Origin: Microcoleus sp. FACHB-672
GTDB lineage: Bacteria; Cyanobacteriota; Cyanobacteriia; Cyanobacteriales; Oscillatoriaceae
Reading direction: 5' to 3'
NCBI RefSeq assembly: GCF_014695725.1
Contig: NZ_JACJOU010000012.1
Span: forward strand, 248,001-312,000
DNA length: 64,000 nt
A program made the position numbers and the translations under genes. Shown here piece after piece: positions 7,856 to 16,550 of this stretch (the stretch's first letter is position 1; every line of letters starts with the position of its first letter). The notes under the pieces are model-generated. The model was not told the DNA's origin, did not search any database, and was given only the letters and a program-made list of their open reading frames with translations.

Positions 7856-8980
7856 ATGCAATCAGCAGTCACCCCCGACAACTCACCGACGATAGAGACT
7901 CCCAAACACGGCTTGCCGGTTACGATCATCACCGGCTTCCTTGGCAGCGGCAAGACGACCCTACTCAACCACATCCTAACCAACCAGGAAGGCGTAAAAA
8001 CAGCGGTTTTGGTGAATGAGTTTGGTGAAATTGGCATCGATAATGAGCTGATTGTCGCCACCGGCGATGATATGGTGGAGCTGAGCAACGGCTGCATCTG
8101 CTGCACCATCAACAATGATTTACTCGAAGCCGTCTACAAGATTTTAGAGCGACCTGACAAGGTGGACTACATGGTTGTGGAGACAACCGGCCTAGCCGAT
8201 CCGCTGCCGGTGGCGCTCACGTTTTTAAGCACGGAACTGCGCGATTTAACCCGCTTAGACTCCATCGTTACGGTCGTAGATGCAGAAAATTTTAGCCTTG
8301 ACTTGTTTAACAGCCAAGCCGCTTATAGTCAAATTGCCTACGGCGATATCATTTTGCTCAACAAAGCAGATTTGGTAGATGAAGCGAATTTGGATCTTTT
8401 AGAAGTCAAGATTCGCGATGTTAAAGCCGGCGCGAGAATTGTTCGCACAAAACACTCACAAGTGCCTCTGCCCCTAATTCTCAGCGTGGGTTTGTTTGAG
8501 ACTGATAAGTATTTCCAAACGAATGAGCCGGCGCACGATCACCACGATCATCACGATCACCACGATCATCACGATCACCATGCTGAATGCGATCACGATC
8601 ATGGCCATTGCGCTCACGACCACGACCACGAACACCACCATCATCACTCAAATCACTTAGAAAATGACGGATTCATCTCCGTTTCTTTCGAGACTGACAA
8701 ACCCTTGTCAATTAAAAGATTCCAGTACTTCTTAGACAATCAATTGCCCGCTAATGTCTTCCGCGCTAAGGGAATTATGTGGTTTGATGAAAGCCCCAAA
8801 CGTCACATTTTCCACCTCAGCGGCAAGCGCTTCTCAATTGATGATGACGAGTGGAATGGTAAACCTAAGAACCAATTAGTTTTAATTGGACAAGATTTAG
8901 ACCGCGAAACTTTACTATCACAAATTCAATCTTGTGTCTGTCTTCCTTCTAACAATCGCGGCAAGGGTTTTGGTAAATAA
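7856..8980 (+). CDS. CobW/ZNG1-type GTP-dependent metallochaperone with His-rich loop
   Basis: 374-aa G3E-family GTPase that delivers a metal, probably zinc or cobalt, to client enzymes. Walker A is GFLGSGKTT at residues 27-35. The metal-binding CxCC motif reads GCICC at 79-83, LNKAD is the guanine-specificity motif near 163, and the C-terminal CobW_C domain spans about 272-360 (FISVSFETDKPLSIKRF). Between the domains, residues about 228-266 are a run of His/Asp repeats (HDHHDHHDHH and similar), a presumptive zinc reservoir or sensor. No Zur box was identified in the 140-base divergent promoter region shared with cysS. The exact client is unknown. Confidence 0.93.
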   Translation: MQSAVTPDNSPTIETPKHGLPVTIITGFLGSGKTTLLNHILTNQEGVKTAVLVNEFGEIGIDNELIVATGDDMVELSNGCICCTINNDLLEAVYKILERPDKVDYMVVETTGLADPLPVALTFLSTELRDLTRLDSIVTVVDAENFSLDLFNSQAAYSQIAYGDIILLNKADLVDEANLDLLEVKIRDVKAGARIVRTKHSQVPLPLILSVGLFETDKYFQTNEPAHDHHDHHDHHDHHDHHAECDHDHGHCAHDHDHEHHHHHSNHLENDGFISVSFETDKPLSIKRFQYFLDNQLPANVFRAKGIMWFDESPKRHIFHLSGKRFSIDDDEWNGKPKNQLVLIGQDLDRETLLSQIQSCVCLPSNNRGKGFGK

Positions 8981-8990
8981 GCCGAAAAAG

Positions 8991-9021
8991 AAAAGAATCT
9001 CATAAAAAACTAGATTCTTTT
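8991..9021 (+). terminator. Stem-loop terminator after the CobW-type gene
   Basis: Perfect ten-base arms AAAAGAATCT (8991-9000) and AGATTCTTTT (9012-9021) enclose an 11-base A-rich loop, starting ten bases after the stop codon. The T-rich right arm substitutes for a separate T tract. Confidence 0.65.
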
Positions 9022-9588
9022 CTGAAACTGCCGGCGGGAAATCGCTCAACCATTTCGAGCAAAAACGGATTGGAGCAACTTGGCAAACCCAACTCATTGT
9101 TCCATCCAAAAGTGCAGCCGGTTGAGCGATAGCCCCCAAATTTTGAGAGAATTACCCGCAGAGTCGGCAGCGGCTTTAATTGAGTGTGCCGGCCTTGTCA
9201 GGATATCCCAACACAAGTTGGCTGCCGGTAGCAACTGCCCATTATCTTAAAACCGGCTCATTTGGGGACAAAAAACTTCATCCTGTAAATTTTTCCCTAA
9301 CAAGCGGCACAATTTTTAATCTCTAAATTCCCTAATCCAGGCTTCCAGGTTTCGCAGCAGTCGGCAAATTTTCAAGACTGTTGTACTATACAGGAAAAAG
9401 CCTTTAAAATAGATAACCACTAACGCTGAGAACCCTAATGCCGTCCCGGCCCAACAGGATATTTTAATTTCCGGGAAAAGCGCACCGTTAGCGCAATGAT
9501 TTAATATGACTTATTACAGAGGTGCTGATCTTTCCCCTCTCTATTTGTAATAATCTTCAAAACTTAACTTAAGGTTAATGTACCTTCC
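9022..9588. other. Gene-free stretch upstream of the WD40 kinase
   Basis: About 570 bases between the terminator of the CobW-type gene and the kinase start. I find no convincing reading frame, RNA gene or long repeat. It presumably contains the kinase promoter and leader; several CCGGC-core words occur. The kinase has no strong Shine-Dalgarno sequence. Confidence 0.5.
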
Positions 9589-11781
9589 GTGAGTTACTGC
9601 CTTAATCCCAACTGTCCCAACCCAGCTGACTCATTGAACGCTCAAAACCGCATTTGCCGGCATTGTGGCTCATTGCTGGTAGTGCGAGGAAATTATCGAG
9701 TCAAGCATCTTTTGGGAGAAGGCGGCTTCGGCAAAACTTTTGAAGTCGAAGATGACCGAGGATCGCTGAAAGTCTTAAAAATTCTGATTGGCAACAACCC
9801 CAAAGCCGTCTCTCTGTTTCAGCGAGAAGCCCATGTTTTAGGACACTTGCAGCATCCCGGCATTCCCAAAGTGCAGCCAGATGGCTACTTTACTTTTGTG
9901 CCGAGAAACAGCCCGCAGCCATTGCACTGCCTGGTGATGGAGAAAATAGAAGGCTCTAATTTGGAAGAGTGGCTAAGCGGTCGGGCCAACCAACCTATCT
10001 TGCAAAATCAGGCACTAATCTGGCTAAAACAGCTGGCAGAAATTTTACATCAAGTCCACCAGCAGCAATATTTCCATCGTGATATTAAGCCGTCTAACAT
10101 CATGCTGCGTCCCAACGGCCAGTTGGTGTTGATTGACTTTGGCACCGTTCGCGAAGTCACCGGCACCTATTTAGCTAAAGTTGGCGGCGGTGGCCATAAA
10201 GTCACCGGCATTGTTTCACCAGGCTATACGCCACCCGAACAAGCCAATGGCAAAGCCGTTCCCCAGTCGGATTTCTTTGCCTTGGGACGCACGTTTGTCT
10301 ATTTATTAACCGGCCACGATCCCAACGATTTTCCCGAAAGTCCCCAGACAGGGGAGTTAATGTGGCGAGATCGGGCCAAGCAAGTTTCCAAGCCGGTGGC
10401 CGATTTAATTGATTATTTGATGGCACCGTTTCCAGGAAACCGGCCTCAAAACACCCAAGTCATTTTACAGCGCCTCCTAGATTTAGAACGCGCCGCACCT
10501 CAGCCGCAGGTTTCTTATCAGCCGGCGCAGTTTCCTGCCAACCATCGGGGAGTTCCACAATACCGAGGCGCGGCTGTTCCCCTGGCTAGCTTGCGCCGAG
10601 GGAAAAGCAAAAGACGGTCCGCTACAATCGCTAAGTCCAGAAACAAAAAGCTTAGCCCGCTTCACCAGAAATTAGTGGGTGGCCTTGTTTTCCTGGTCGT
10701 AGCCGGTGTGGGCGCTAGCCTGCTCTTTGCTGGGATGGACATTGAACTGTCCCAGTATTTTCCAGCACAGGTAAATCTGTCAGTTGCCAGTTCTGGGCAG
10801 CGGGAAGCGGTTTCTGCCAAGGAATTGCAAAGTGAAAAAGCTGTGCGCCGGCCAGAGAACCTTTGGAAAAAGGCTGTTTTCGCCACTACCCTTGCTGATC
10901 ATTTATGGGGTGTCACAAGCGTTGCCATTAGCGCAGATGGTCAGACCCTTGTCAGCGGCAGTGTTGACAAGACGGTGAAAATTTGGAACTTGCCGGCGGG
11001 TAAACTGCTTCACACCCTTGCCGGTCATACTAATGAAGTTTGGTCAGTTGCCATCAGTCCCGACGGCAAAACCCTAGCTAGCAGCAGTGGCGATAAAACC
11101 GTTAAATTGTGGGATCTCGGCACCGGCACCCTGAAAAGCACCCTGGATGGCCATTCCGGTTCGGTCAACACCATTGCTTTTAGTCCCGATGGCAAAACCT
11201 TAGCCAGCGGCAGTTTCGACAGCACGGTTAAGTTGTGGAATTTGGGCACCGGCCAAGTGGGCAATACGCTTTCGGGCCACGCAGGCGGGGTGAATGCCCT
11301 TGCCTTTAGTCCGGATGGCAGGATGCTAGCGAGTGGCGGCTTTGACAGCACGGTTAAGTTGTGGGATCTGCGAGTCAGTTGTGCCGGCGCACAGCCTTGC
11401 ACTCCCATCCAATCCCTTGAGGGTCATTCACGCCGCGTCCAATCTGTTGCCTTTAGCCCAGATGGCCGTACCCTCGCTAGTGGCAGCGTGGATGGCAGCA
11501 TTAATGTATGGGATCTCAGCCTCGGCCAGTTACAGCGCACATTTCTGGGGCATTTAGATGCAGTCAATGCCGTTGTGATTACTCCAGATAGCAAGACTGT
11601 GATCAGTGGGGGGGGCAGCGTGGACGGCACAATAAAGTTGTGGGATTTGGCTACGGGTCAGCTACTGGCGACTGCCAAAGGGCATTCAGACTCAATTCAT
11701 GACCTTGCCCTCGGCCCGGATGGCCAAACCCTTGCGAGCAGCAGTGAGGACTATACAATTAAGATTTGGCGGTTGCACTAG
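9589..11781 (+). CDS. Serine/threonine protein kinase with C-terminal WD40 propeller
   Basis: 730-aa Hanks-type kinase. A short N-terminal zinc-ribbon-like segment (YCLNPNCPNP and CRHCG) precedes the kinase domain (about residues 33-300) with glycine loop GEGGFGKTF, catalytic loop FHRDIKPSNIM near 162, DFG as IDFGTV near 183 and PGYTPPEQ. A low-complexity basic linker leads to one membrane helix (about 364-384, GLVFLVVAGVGASLLFAG), then seven WD40 repeats (about 437-730) that should form one complete propeller, presumably extracytoplasmic or lumenal. The GTG at 9589 is chosen because the conserved MSYCLNPNCPNP opening begins there. The architecture is common in filamentous cyanobacteria; ligands and substrates are unknown. 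Confidence 0.95.
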   Translation: MSYCLNPNCPNPADSLNAQNRICRHCGSLLVVRGNYRVKHLLGEGGFGKTFEVEDDRGSLKVLKILIGNNPKAVSLFQREAHVLGHLQHPGIPKVQPDGYFTFVPRNSPQPLHCLVMEKIEGSNLEEWLSGRANQPILQNQALIWLKQLAEILHQVHQQQYFHRDIKPSNIMLRPNGQLVLIDFGTVREVTGTYLAKVGGGGHKVTGIVSPGYTPPEQANGKAVPQSDFFALGRTFVYLLTGHDPNDFPESPQTGELMWRDRAKQVSKPVADLIDYLMAPFPGNRPQNTQVILQRLLDLERAAPQPQVSYQPAQFPANHRGVPQYRGAAVPLASLRRGKSKRRSATIAKSRNKKLSPLHQKLVGGLVFLVVAGVGASLLFAGMDIELSQYFPAQVNLSVASSGQREAVSAKELQSEKAVRRPENLWKKAVFATTLADHLWGVTSVAISADGQTLVSGSVDKTVKIWNLPAGKLLHTLAGHTNEVWSVAISPDGKTLASSSGDKTVKLWDLGTGTLKSTLDGHSGSVNTIAFSPDGKTLASGSFDSTVKLWNLGTGQVGNTLSGHAGGVNALAFSPDGRMLASGGFDSTVKLWDLRVSCAGAQPCTPIQSLEGHSRRVQSVAFSPDGRTLASGSVDGSINVWDLSLGQLQRTFLGHLDAVNAVVITPDSKTVISGGGSVDGTIKLWDLATGQLLATAKGHSDSIHDLALGPDGQTLASSSEDYTIKIWRLH

Positions 11782-12166
11782 AATAATCAATGAGCAAAAA
11801 AAACTGTTTTCAATGTGTTTTATTGGGTTTTATCTTCCTCATTTTTAGCTGCGGCAACTGATTGTTTTTCTAGTTTATACGGTTTTTGTTGCGAAAACTC
11901 TCCTTGATTCTATTTTTTTACTGCTCTGTTTCTTGTTCTTTAAAAATCCGAATTATTTTTATTAGTGAACTATTAAAAATTGCCAAATCATGAGTTTCTT
12001 AAAAATTGCTGCCAGCCGTGTTCGGTTATCTGTGTGAACCGGCACCTCGGCTGGGTAAGTCTGGCAAAATTAAGGACTTTGCATTTAGTGCTGCTTTCTG
12101 GGAGAAAAATTCAACTAAGCTAGCAATCGGATGTCAAGATAAAATTCTCTCCCTCCAATACTGTCT
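11782..12166. other. Gene-free stretch between the kinase and larB
   Basis: About 385 AT-rich bases with several T runs just after the kinase stop (possible weak termination). I see no reading frame, RNA gene or clear repeat. Confidence 0.45.
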
Positions 12167-12976
12167 TTGCTGATAGCTGATACTGTGACTCAACCTGAAG
12201 CTTTACAATCTTTACTCAAAGCGGTTGCCGCCGGCACTGTAACCCCAGATGAAGCCCTGGATAAACTGAAGCATTTTGATTTTGAGCCGGTGGGTGATTT
12301 TGCCCGAATTGACAATCACCGCAGCTTGAGAACCGGCTTTCCCGAAGTAATTTGGGGACCAGGTAAAACTCCTGAGCAAATCGCTCAGATCATCGAAACA
12401 ATGCGCCGCAATCATCCGGTTGTGATGGCAACTCGCATTGAACCGACTGTCTGTGTTCAATTGCAGGAGAAAGTTAGGGGTCTTTATTACTACCCAGAAG
12501 CTCGAATTTGCGCCACTGTGCCGGCAGCACTCCAACCTCAATATCCAGGCGTAGTTGGTATTTTGAGTGCCGGCACAGCGGATTTGCCGGTGGCGGAGGA
12601 AGCCGCTTGCACTGCCAGCCTCTGTGGCTTTGAGGTGCTTCGGCTGTGGGATGTGGGGGTTGCCGGCATTCACCGACTGCTGAGTAATCGCCATGTAATT
12701 GACGCCGCCGATGTGCTAATTGTCGTTGCCGGCATGGAAGGCGCTTTACCGAGTGTCGTTGCCGGAATCGCTGATTGTCCGGTGATTGCTGTTCCCACCA
12801 GTGTTGGCTATGGTGCGAGTTTTGGTGGCATCGCTCCTCTGTTGACAATGTTAAATTCTTGTGCCGCTGGTATAGGTGTGGTGAATATTGATAATGGCTT
12901 TGGTGCGGCGATTTTGGCTGGACAAATTCTGAGAACCGCTCACAGGTTAAAGCAATCATCAGAAGGAACGTGTTGA
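12167..12976 (+). CDS. larB: LarB, nickel-pincer cofactor carboxylase/hydrolase
   Basis: 269-aa PurE-like enzyme. In known systems LarB carboxylates nicotinic acid adenine dinucleotide, the first step to the nickel-pincer cofactor of lactate racemase. Family signs are the N-terminal VAAGTVTPDEALDKLKHFDF, GFPEVIWGPGKTPEQIAQI in the middle, and the PurE-like core (GILSAGTADLPVAEEA, VAGMEGALPSVVAGIADCPV, PTSVGYGASFGGIAPLLTML). The listed start is TTG; a GTG at 12185 is an equally possible start and would remove six residues. No larC, larE or larA lies in the window, so the gene stands alone here. Enzyme family is sure; whether the organism makes the cofactor is not shown. Confidence 0.93.
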   Translation: MLIADTVTQPEALQSLLKAVAAGTVTPDEALDKLKHFDFEPVGDFARIDNHRSLRTGFPEVIWGPGKTPEQIAQIIETMRRNHPVVMATRIEPTVCVQLQEKVRGLYYYPEARICATVPAALQPQYPGVVGILSAGTADLPVAEEAACTASLCGFEVLRLWDVGVAGIHRLLSNRHVIDAADVLIVVAGMEGALPSVVAGIADCPVIAVPTSVGYGASFGGIAPLLTMLNSCAAGIGVVNIDNGFGAAILAGQILRTAHRLKQSSEGTC

Positions 12977-13174
12977 AATTTTGACCTCAAAAAATTGGGA
13001 GTTTTTGCCGGCATCTGGCGTTGTTCAGCACGCTAACCCAAGATTGCCGATTTAACGTTTGAGTTGGAAAGATGTTGAGCCGGTGTGCGGTAATACTTTA
13101 CTAGCAAGCCCATCTGATCGATCAGACCTGCAATAATGTTTAAACGTTTTATATTTTTGACCTAAGTAAGACAG

Positions 13175-13576
13175 ATGGGCAGCACGAACAGTGGCCAAAA
13201 TTTTGATTCAGAACAATTGCCGGTTGAACTGCAAGCCCTTGCCACTGAGATCCGTACCTTAGCCAAACACCGGCAAGGGGATACACTGGCGATTTTAGAG
13301 CTATTGCGGCTGCTAGAGACTCTGCATCGAGAGGTTCAGGATAATGTATTTCAACCGTCTTTACCCGATAATCGGCAGGCGCTATACGCCTTGCTGCGCG
13401 ACATTGAAGCTGATGGCGGGTGGCCTTATATTCCTCGCATGAAGCTACAATCGCTGTTAAGGAATTTTGCCCCAGAGTCTGCCGGCAAGCCTATCTCAGA
13501 AACGCTGACTTCTCAGCATCCTTCCAGTTTCGATAAAGGGAGAGGCAAAGGGGGTAAGGGTGATAGCTCAGATTAA
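13175..13576 (+). CDS. Small helical protein of unknown function
   Basis: 133-aa soluble protein, mostly alpha-helical (PVELQALATEIRTLAKHRQG, ILELLRLLETLHREVQDNVF), followed by PDNRQALYALLRDIEADGGW. I recognise it only as a type of small hypothetical protein seen in cyanobacteria. The C-terminal 25 residues become low complexity (SFDKGRGKGGKGDSS) and are encoded by a G/A-rich stretch resembling interspersed repeat DNA, so the tail may be a recent extension. It starts with ATG without an obvious Shine-Dalgarno sequence and is convergent with the next gene. Confidence 0.65.
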   Translation: MGSTNSGQNFDSEQLPVELQALATEIRTLAKHRQGDTLAILELLRLLETLHREVQDNVFQPSLPDNRQALYALLRDIEADGGWPYIPRMKLQSLLRNFAPESAGKPISETLTSQHPSSFDKGRGKGGKGDSSD

Positions 13577-13604
13577 TTCTCGATTTTCAATCTCAAGCCT
13601 TCAA

Positions 13605-14045
13605 TTAATCGACAGCTTTCCATTCCACGTTTAATTTGATCCACTTATTTGGCTCAAACTTTAACACTTGCTTGAAGACATACAAGCAATCGAACATTTC
13701 CGCCGGCTTCATCGGTTGTTCGCAACTGCGCTGCCAGTCAGCCCGATCCATTGTGCCCATAATTAGGTACTCGTTGCCGGTCAAATCCGGCTGCTGCTGG
13801 CTGCATAGATAGGCTAGTTGCTCCTCAATTTCATCCTGATGGGCAATTAGCAAGTCGCAGGCGGGGCAATAGCGGCAAGACTTGTTAAGGGCAACTGGCT
13901 GTTGCGGTTCAAGATGAATCACCAGCGGCACTTTACGCAGTTTTGTTTTGCCTTCGCACTTCGGGCAGTAAGAGAACCGCACGTCCCTGTAAGGGTTCTG
14001 AAAGAAGAATTTGTAGCGGCGTGGCTGCTTTCCGATTCGTTTCAT
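13605..14045 (-). CDS. Unknown protein with two zinc-ribbon CxxC pairs
   Basis: 146-aa cytoplasmic protein. Residues 1-25 are basic and aromatic (RRYKFFFQNPYRDVRFSYCP). CPKC near residue 27 and CRYCPAC near residue 57 provide cysteines for a probable four-cysteine zinc site, separated by a strand-rich segment KLRKVPLVIHLEPQQPVALN. The C-terminal half includes GNEYLIMGTMDRADW and ends in a short beta-rich region FEPNKWIKLNVEWKAV. It resembles uncharacterised cyanobacterial zinc-ribbon proteins; I cannot name a function. It is convergent with the preceding helical protein (28 bases between stops). Confidence 0.7.
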   Translation of the reverse strand: MKRIGKQPRRYKFFFQNPYRDVRFSYCPKCEGKTKLRKVPLVIHLEPQQPVALNKSCRYCPACDLLIAHQDEIEEQLAYLCSQQQPDLTGNEYLIMGTMDRADWQRSCEQPMKPAEMFDCLYVFKQVLKFEPNKWIKLNVEWKAVD

Positions 14046-14278
14046 CGCCCAAGTCCCATAGCACCTAAAAATTAGATTAGCCTATTATATTTCTGTTTAA
14101 TGACTTCCTGTTTACCGCTGCTCCTAAGTTGCCATCTAAACCGTAATTCTCATACTCCCGCATTCCCAATACCCCTGATCTAGTCATGCAGCATCGCCCC
14201 ACAATCTCTAGAACGCACGTATTGCCGGTTTAAGCAGTAGATTGATTTCTGACAAGCGGTATTGAATAGCGTTTCGCT

Positions 14279-14632
14279 TTATTTACGAACCCGACGCTTC
14301 GTTTTTTCGTGCCAATATGCTGTTAAAATTTTTGGATTGGGCGGGCCGGCAAGACAGACAACTCTTAACCCTCTTAAAACATCAATAAACTGATAATAAG
14401 GGCTGTGTCGCAAGCTTCGATCATTCAAAGTAAATACGAGCGCCCCTCTGCTGAATCCTTTAGTCCCATACATAAGAGCGACTTCAATCATTGCATTACT
14501 AATCGCCCGCTGCTGTTGCCGCCTTTGCAAATGATTGCTATCTTTTCGGCGATTTACGCTAATTAAAATCCCGATATGGGTTTGATTTTCATCTTTTTCG
14601 ACCAGTCGCGTAATTTTCTTGTTGGCGTCCAT
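14279..14632 (-). CDS. DUF4258-like small protein
   Basis: 117-aa basic protein. The core HLQRRQQQRAISNAMIEVAL, GTKGFSRGALVFTLNDRSLR, then LRGLRVVCLAGPPNPKILTAYWH fits the general shape of DUF4258-type proteins (conserved His/Arg helix, central strands, ending in an iiTayw strand), a family often linked to toxin-antitoxin-like or RNase-fold proteins. No partner gene of antitoxin type is adjacent, and 233 bases separate it from the zinc-ribbon gene. The assignment is from pattern recognition and moderate. The C-terminal RRVRK is strongly basic, consistent with nucleic-acid binding. Confidence 0.55.
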   Translation of the reverse strand: MDANKKITRLVEKDENQTHIGILISVNRRKDSNHLQRRQQQRAISNAMIEVALMYGTKGFSRGALVFTLNDRSLRHSPYYQFIDVLRGLRVVCLAGPPNPKILTAYWHEKTKRRVRK

Positions 14633-15601
14633 TTTTGTAGCCTCTGATTTGATAATTCATGTGGAAGAAGTAGGTAGAACTGGATAGAATATAGAAAAGA
14701 GAATCAGGAAAATCAAGCAAAAATTAAATAGAATTCATGCAAGCTATTAATTTTTGCGAAGAAATGTAAAAAATAATTAAAAAATTCCTCCCTTTGTTAA
14801 ATACACTCGACAGAAAGCAGTTTCGGAAAGCTTGGCGAAAATCATGTGCTGGAAGCGTGTAGAGCGCCTGCAACCACTCTCACCCTCAATGCAGCAAAGC
14901 AGAAAATACCCAACAATTGGGTATATTAAAGTTTTCCCAGTGTTGTCCTGAGATTAACATCGGCACTCTCACTACGTGTTAAAGATTATTGACTTTTGCA
15001 GTAAGAAGCGGGTTAGCGGCGGATCACGAGGCTTTTTTGACGAAATCTTCAACTTTAGCCAAATCTACAAGAAAATAAAATTACGCACTTTGCAGCAAAT
15101 AAGTTTGTGATAGCCAGGAAATCGGCGAAAAATTGCTGATTTGAGAGTATTTTGCCTAATGTCCGTTTTAGAAGCATTTTCCTGATAGCTGAAAGCAGCG
15201 ATAGAGCATAGAACCCCGATGAAGAAGTATCTACTTTGTTCATCTAATGTTTTAGGAGGATTTCGCTGTGCCGATGAATACAAATTGGCATTTTTTCCTG
15301 CAACCCGATTTCTCACAACCGGGTTGCAGGAATCTATGACATTTTTAAGCCGACAGGGGAGTTGCTAAGTTTAATGATTCTTCTAAAGCCGGTATAATAT
15401 TGAATTAATCGGAAAACCCTGCTTGCTCTAACAAGCCTTCATTACTTCTCTACAGAGTGCCGACAATCCTTAAATCTTTGATATCAACGCCGGCAATAAC
15501 AAAGGCAAAATAGAGATAGGTGCAGTTGTTTAAAAATTAATAATTAGTAAAATAAGATAGGCTGAATTTAGATAAAATATTGTCAAGCTACACCGGAGGG
15601 C
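14633..15601. other. Nearly 1 kb gene-free region with two palindromes
   Basis: I find no convincing coding region on either strand; short minus-strand frames around 15065-15316 lack family features. Two clear palindromes occur: an eight-base pair at 14906-14924 (ATACCCAA, three-base loop, TTGGGTAT) and an eleven-base pair at 15298-15330. The last 30 bases contain the strong Shine-Dalgarno sequence of the next gene. Confidence 0.5.
15298..15330. repeat. Perfect 11-bp inverted repeat
   Basis: Arms CCTGCAACCCG (15298-15308) and CGGGTTGCAGG (15320-15330) flank an 11-base spacer. Six T lie directly to the left on the plus strand, so neither strand has a T tract after the hairpin; a standard terminator is unlikely. 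Confidence 0.7.
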
Positions 15602-16405
15602 ATGATGACTGTAGCCGTTAATAACTATAGTATTACGTGGGAAAAATTGCCTGATGATTATCAACTAGATGACGAGCCGGTGGATAACCTTAACCAGCCA
15701 TTGCTAGCCGCAGCCTTAAGCGAAGCCTTAGAATTAGTAGGGCGCATTCAAGAACCGATGCTAATCGCCACTAATTTCGGTCTGTGCGCCACTGTAAACG
15801 GCAAATTTGTGATTAAAGCTCCCGATTGGGTTCATGTGCGCTCTGTGCTGCCAGATGACTCTGATCAGCCTCGCCGCAGTTACACACCTAACCTGGAAGG
15901 CGAAGTTCCCTCAATTGTGATGGAGTTTCTTTCAGCGACAGAGGGAGGCGAGTATTCTAGTAAGCCAACTTACCCTCCCGGCAAGTGGTTTTTTTACGAA
16001 CAAATCTTGCAAGTGCCAATCTATGCAATTTTTGAACCGGCAACTGGATTGCTGGAGGTGTATCAGTTAAATTCAGGACGCTATCAGCTGCAACAGCCAG
16101 ATGCAAATCGGCGCTACTGGATTGCCGGCATCGAGTTATTTCTAGGCGTCTGGGAAGGCACAAAGGCAGATCGTACCGGCTACTGGTTGCGCTGGTGGGA
16201 TGAAAGTGAGCAGTTGTTATTATGGGGTGTGGAATTGGTAGAGCAAGAGCGACAAGCTTTAGAGCAAGAGCGTCAAGCAAAAGAAGCTGCGCTACAACAA
16301 GCTGAGCAAGAGCGCCAAGCGAAAGAAGCGGCTGTGCAACAAGCTGAGCGGTTAGCGGCTCACTTGCGTTCCCTTGGCATCAATCCTGATCAAATCTCAT
16401 CTTGA
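15602..16405 (+). CDS. Uma2 family endonuclease-like protein (DUF820) with coiled-coil tail
   Basis: 267-aa member of the large cyanobacterial Uma2 family, which has a PD-(D/E)xK nuclease fold and unknown function. Here the acidic positions are in SIVMEFLSATEGGEYS and the lysine region in YPPGKWFFYEQILQVPIYAI. The C-terminal 60 residues are a coiled coil with two copies of the EQERQAKEAA type repeat, ending in the common LRSLGINPDQ. A strong Shine-Dalgarno GGAGGG lies three bases before the first of two consecutive ATG codons, which fixes the start. Three Uma2 genes occur in this window. Confidence 0.92.
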   Translation: MMTVAVNNYSITWEKLPDDYQLDDEPVDNLNQPLLAAALSEALELVGRIQEPMLIATNFGLCATVNGKFVIKAPDWVHVRSVLPDDSDQPRRSYTPNLEGEVPSIVMEFLSATEGGEYSSKPTYPPGKWFFYEQILQVPIYAIFEPATGLLEVYQLNSGRYQLQQPDANRRYWIAGIELFLGVWEGTKADRTGYWLRWWDESEQLLLWGVELVEQERQALEQERQAKEAALQQAEQERQAKEAAVQQAERLAAHLRSLGINPDQISS

Positions 16406-16550
16406 GTTGACAAGGCAAAAAACCGCGTATGGCTTGAGTTTGCACCATGCGGTTGGCACGGGTCGAAGTGAAGGAATAACAAACGGCTCAAATGATTCTC
16501 ATTAAAAGTGGTTAGGCTGTTGTGCGTTTAAATAGGCAAATTAAATCTAT

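Noticed and set aside
11025-11408. Long minus-strand frames opposite the WD40 repeats
   Set aside because: They mirror the repetitive WD40 codons on the other strand and have no independent support.
15065-15316. Two overlapping minus-strand reading frames in the 14.6-15.6 kb gap
   Set aside because: No family features, unusual composition, no ribosome-binding sequence, and they overlap each other in different frames; they look like chance open frames.
15291-15330. Intrinsic terminator
   Set aside because: The T run precedes the hairpin on the plus strand, so neither strand shows a hairpin followed by T.
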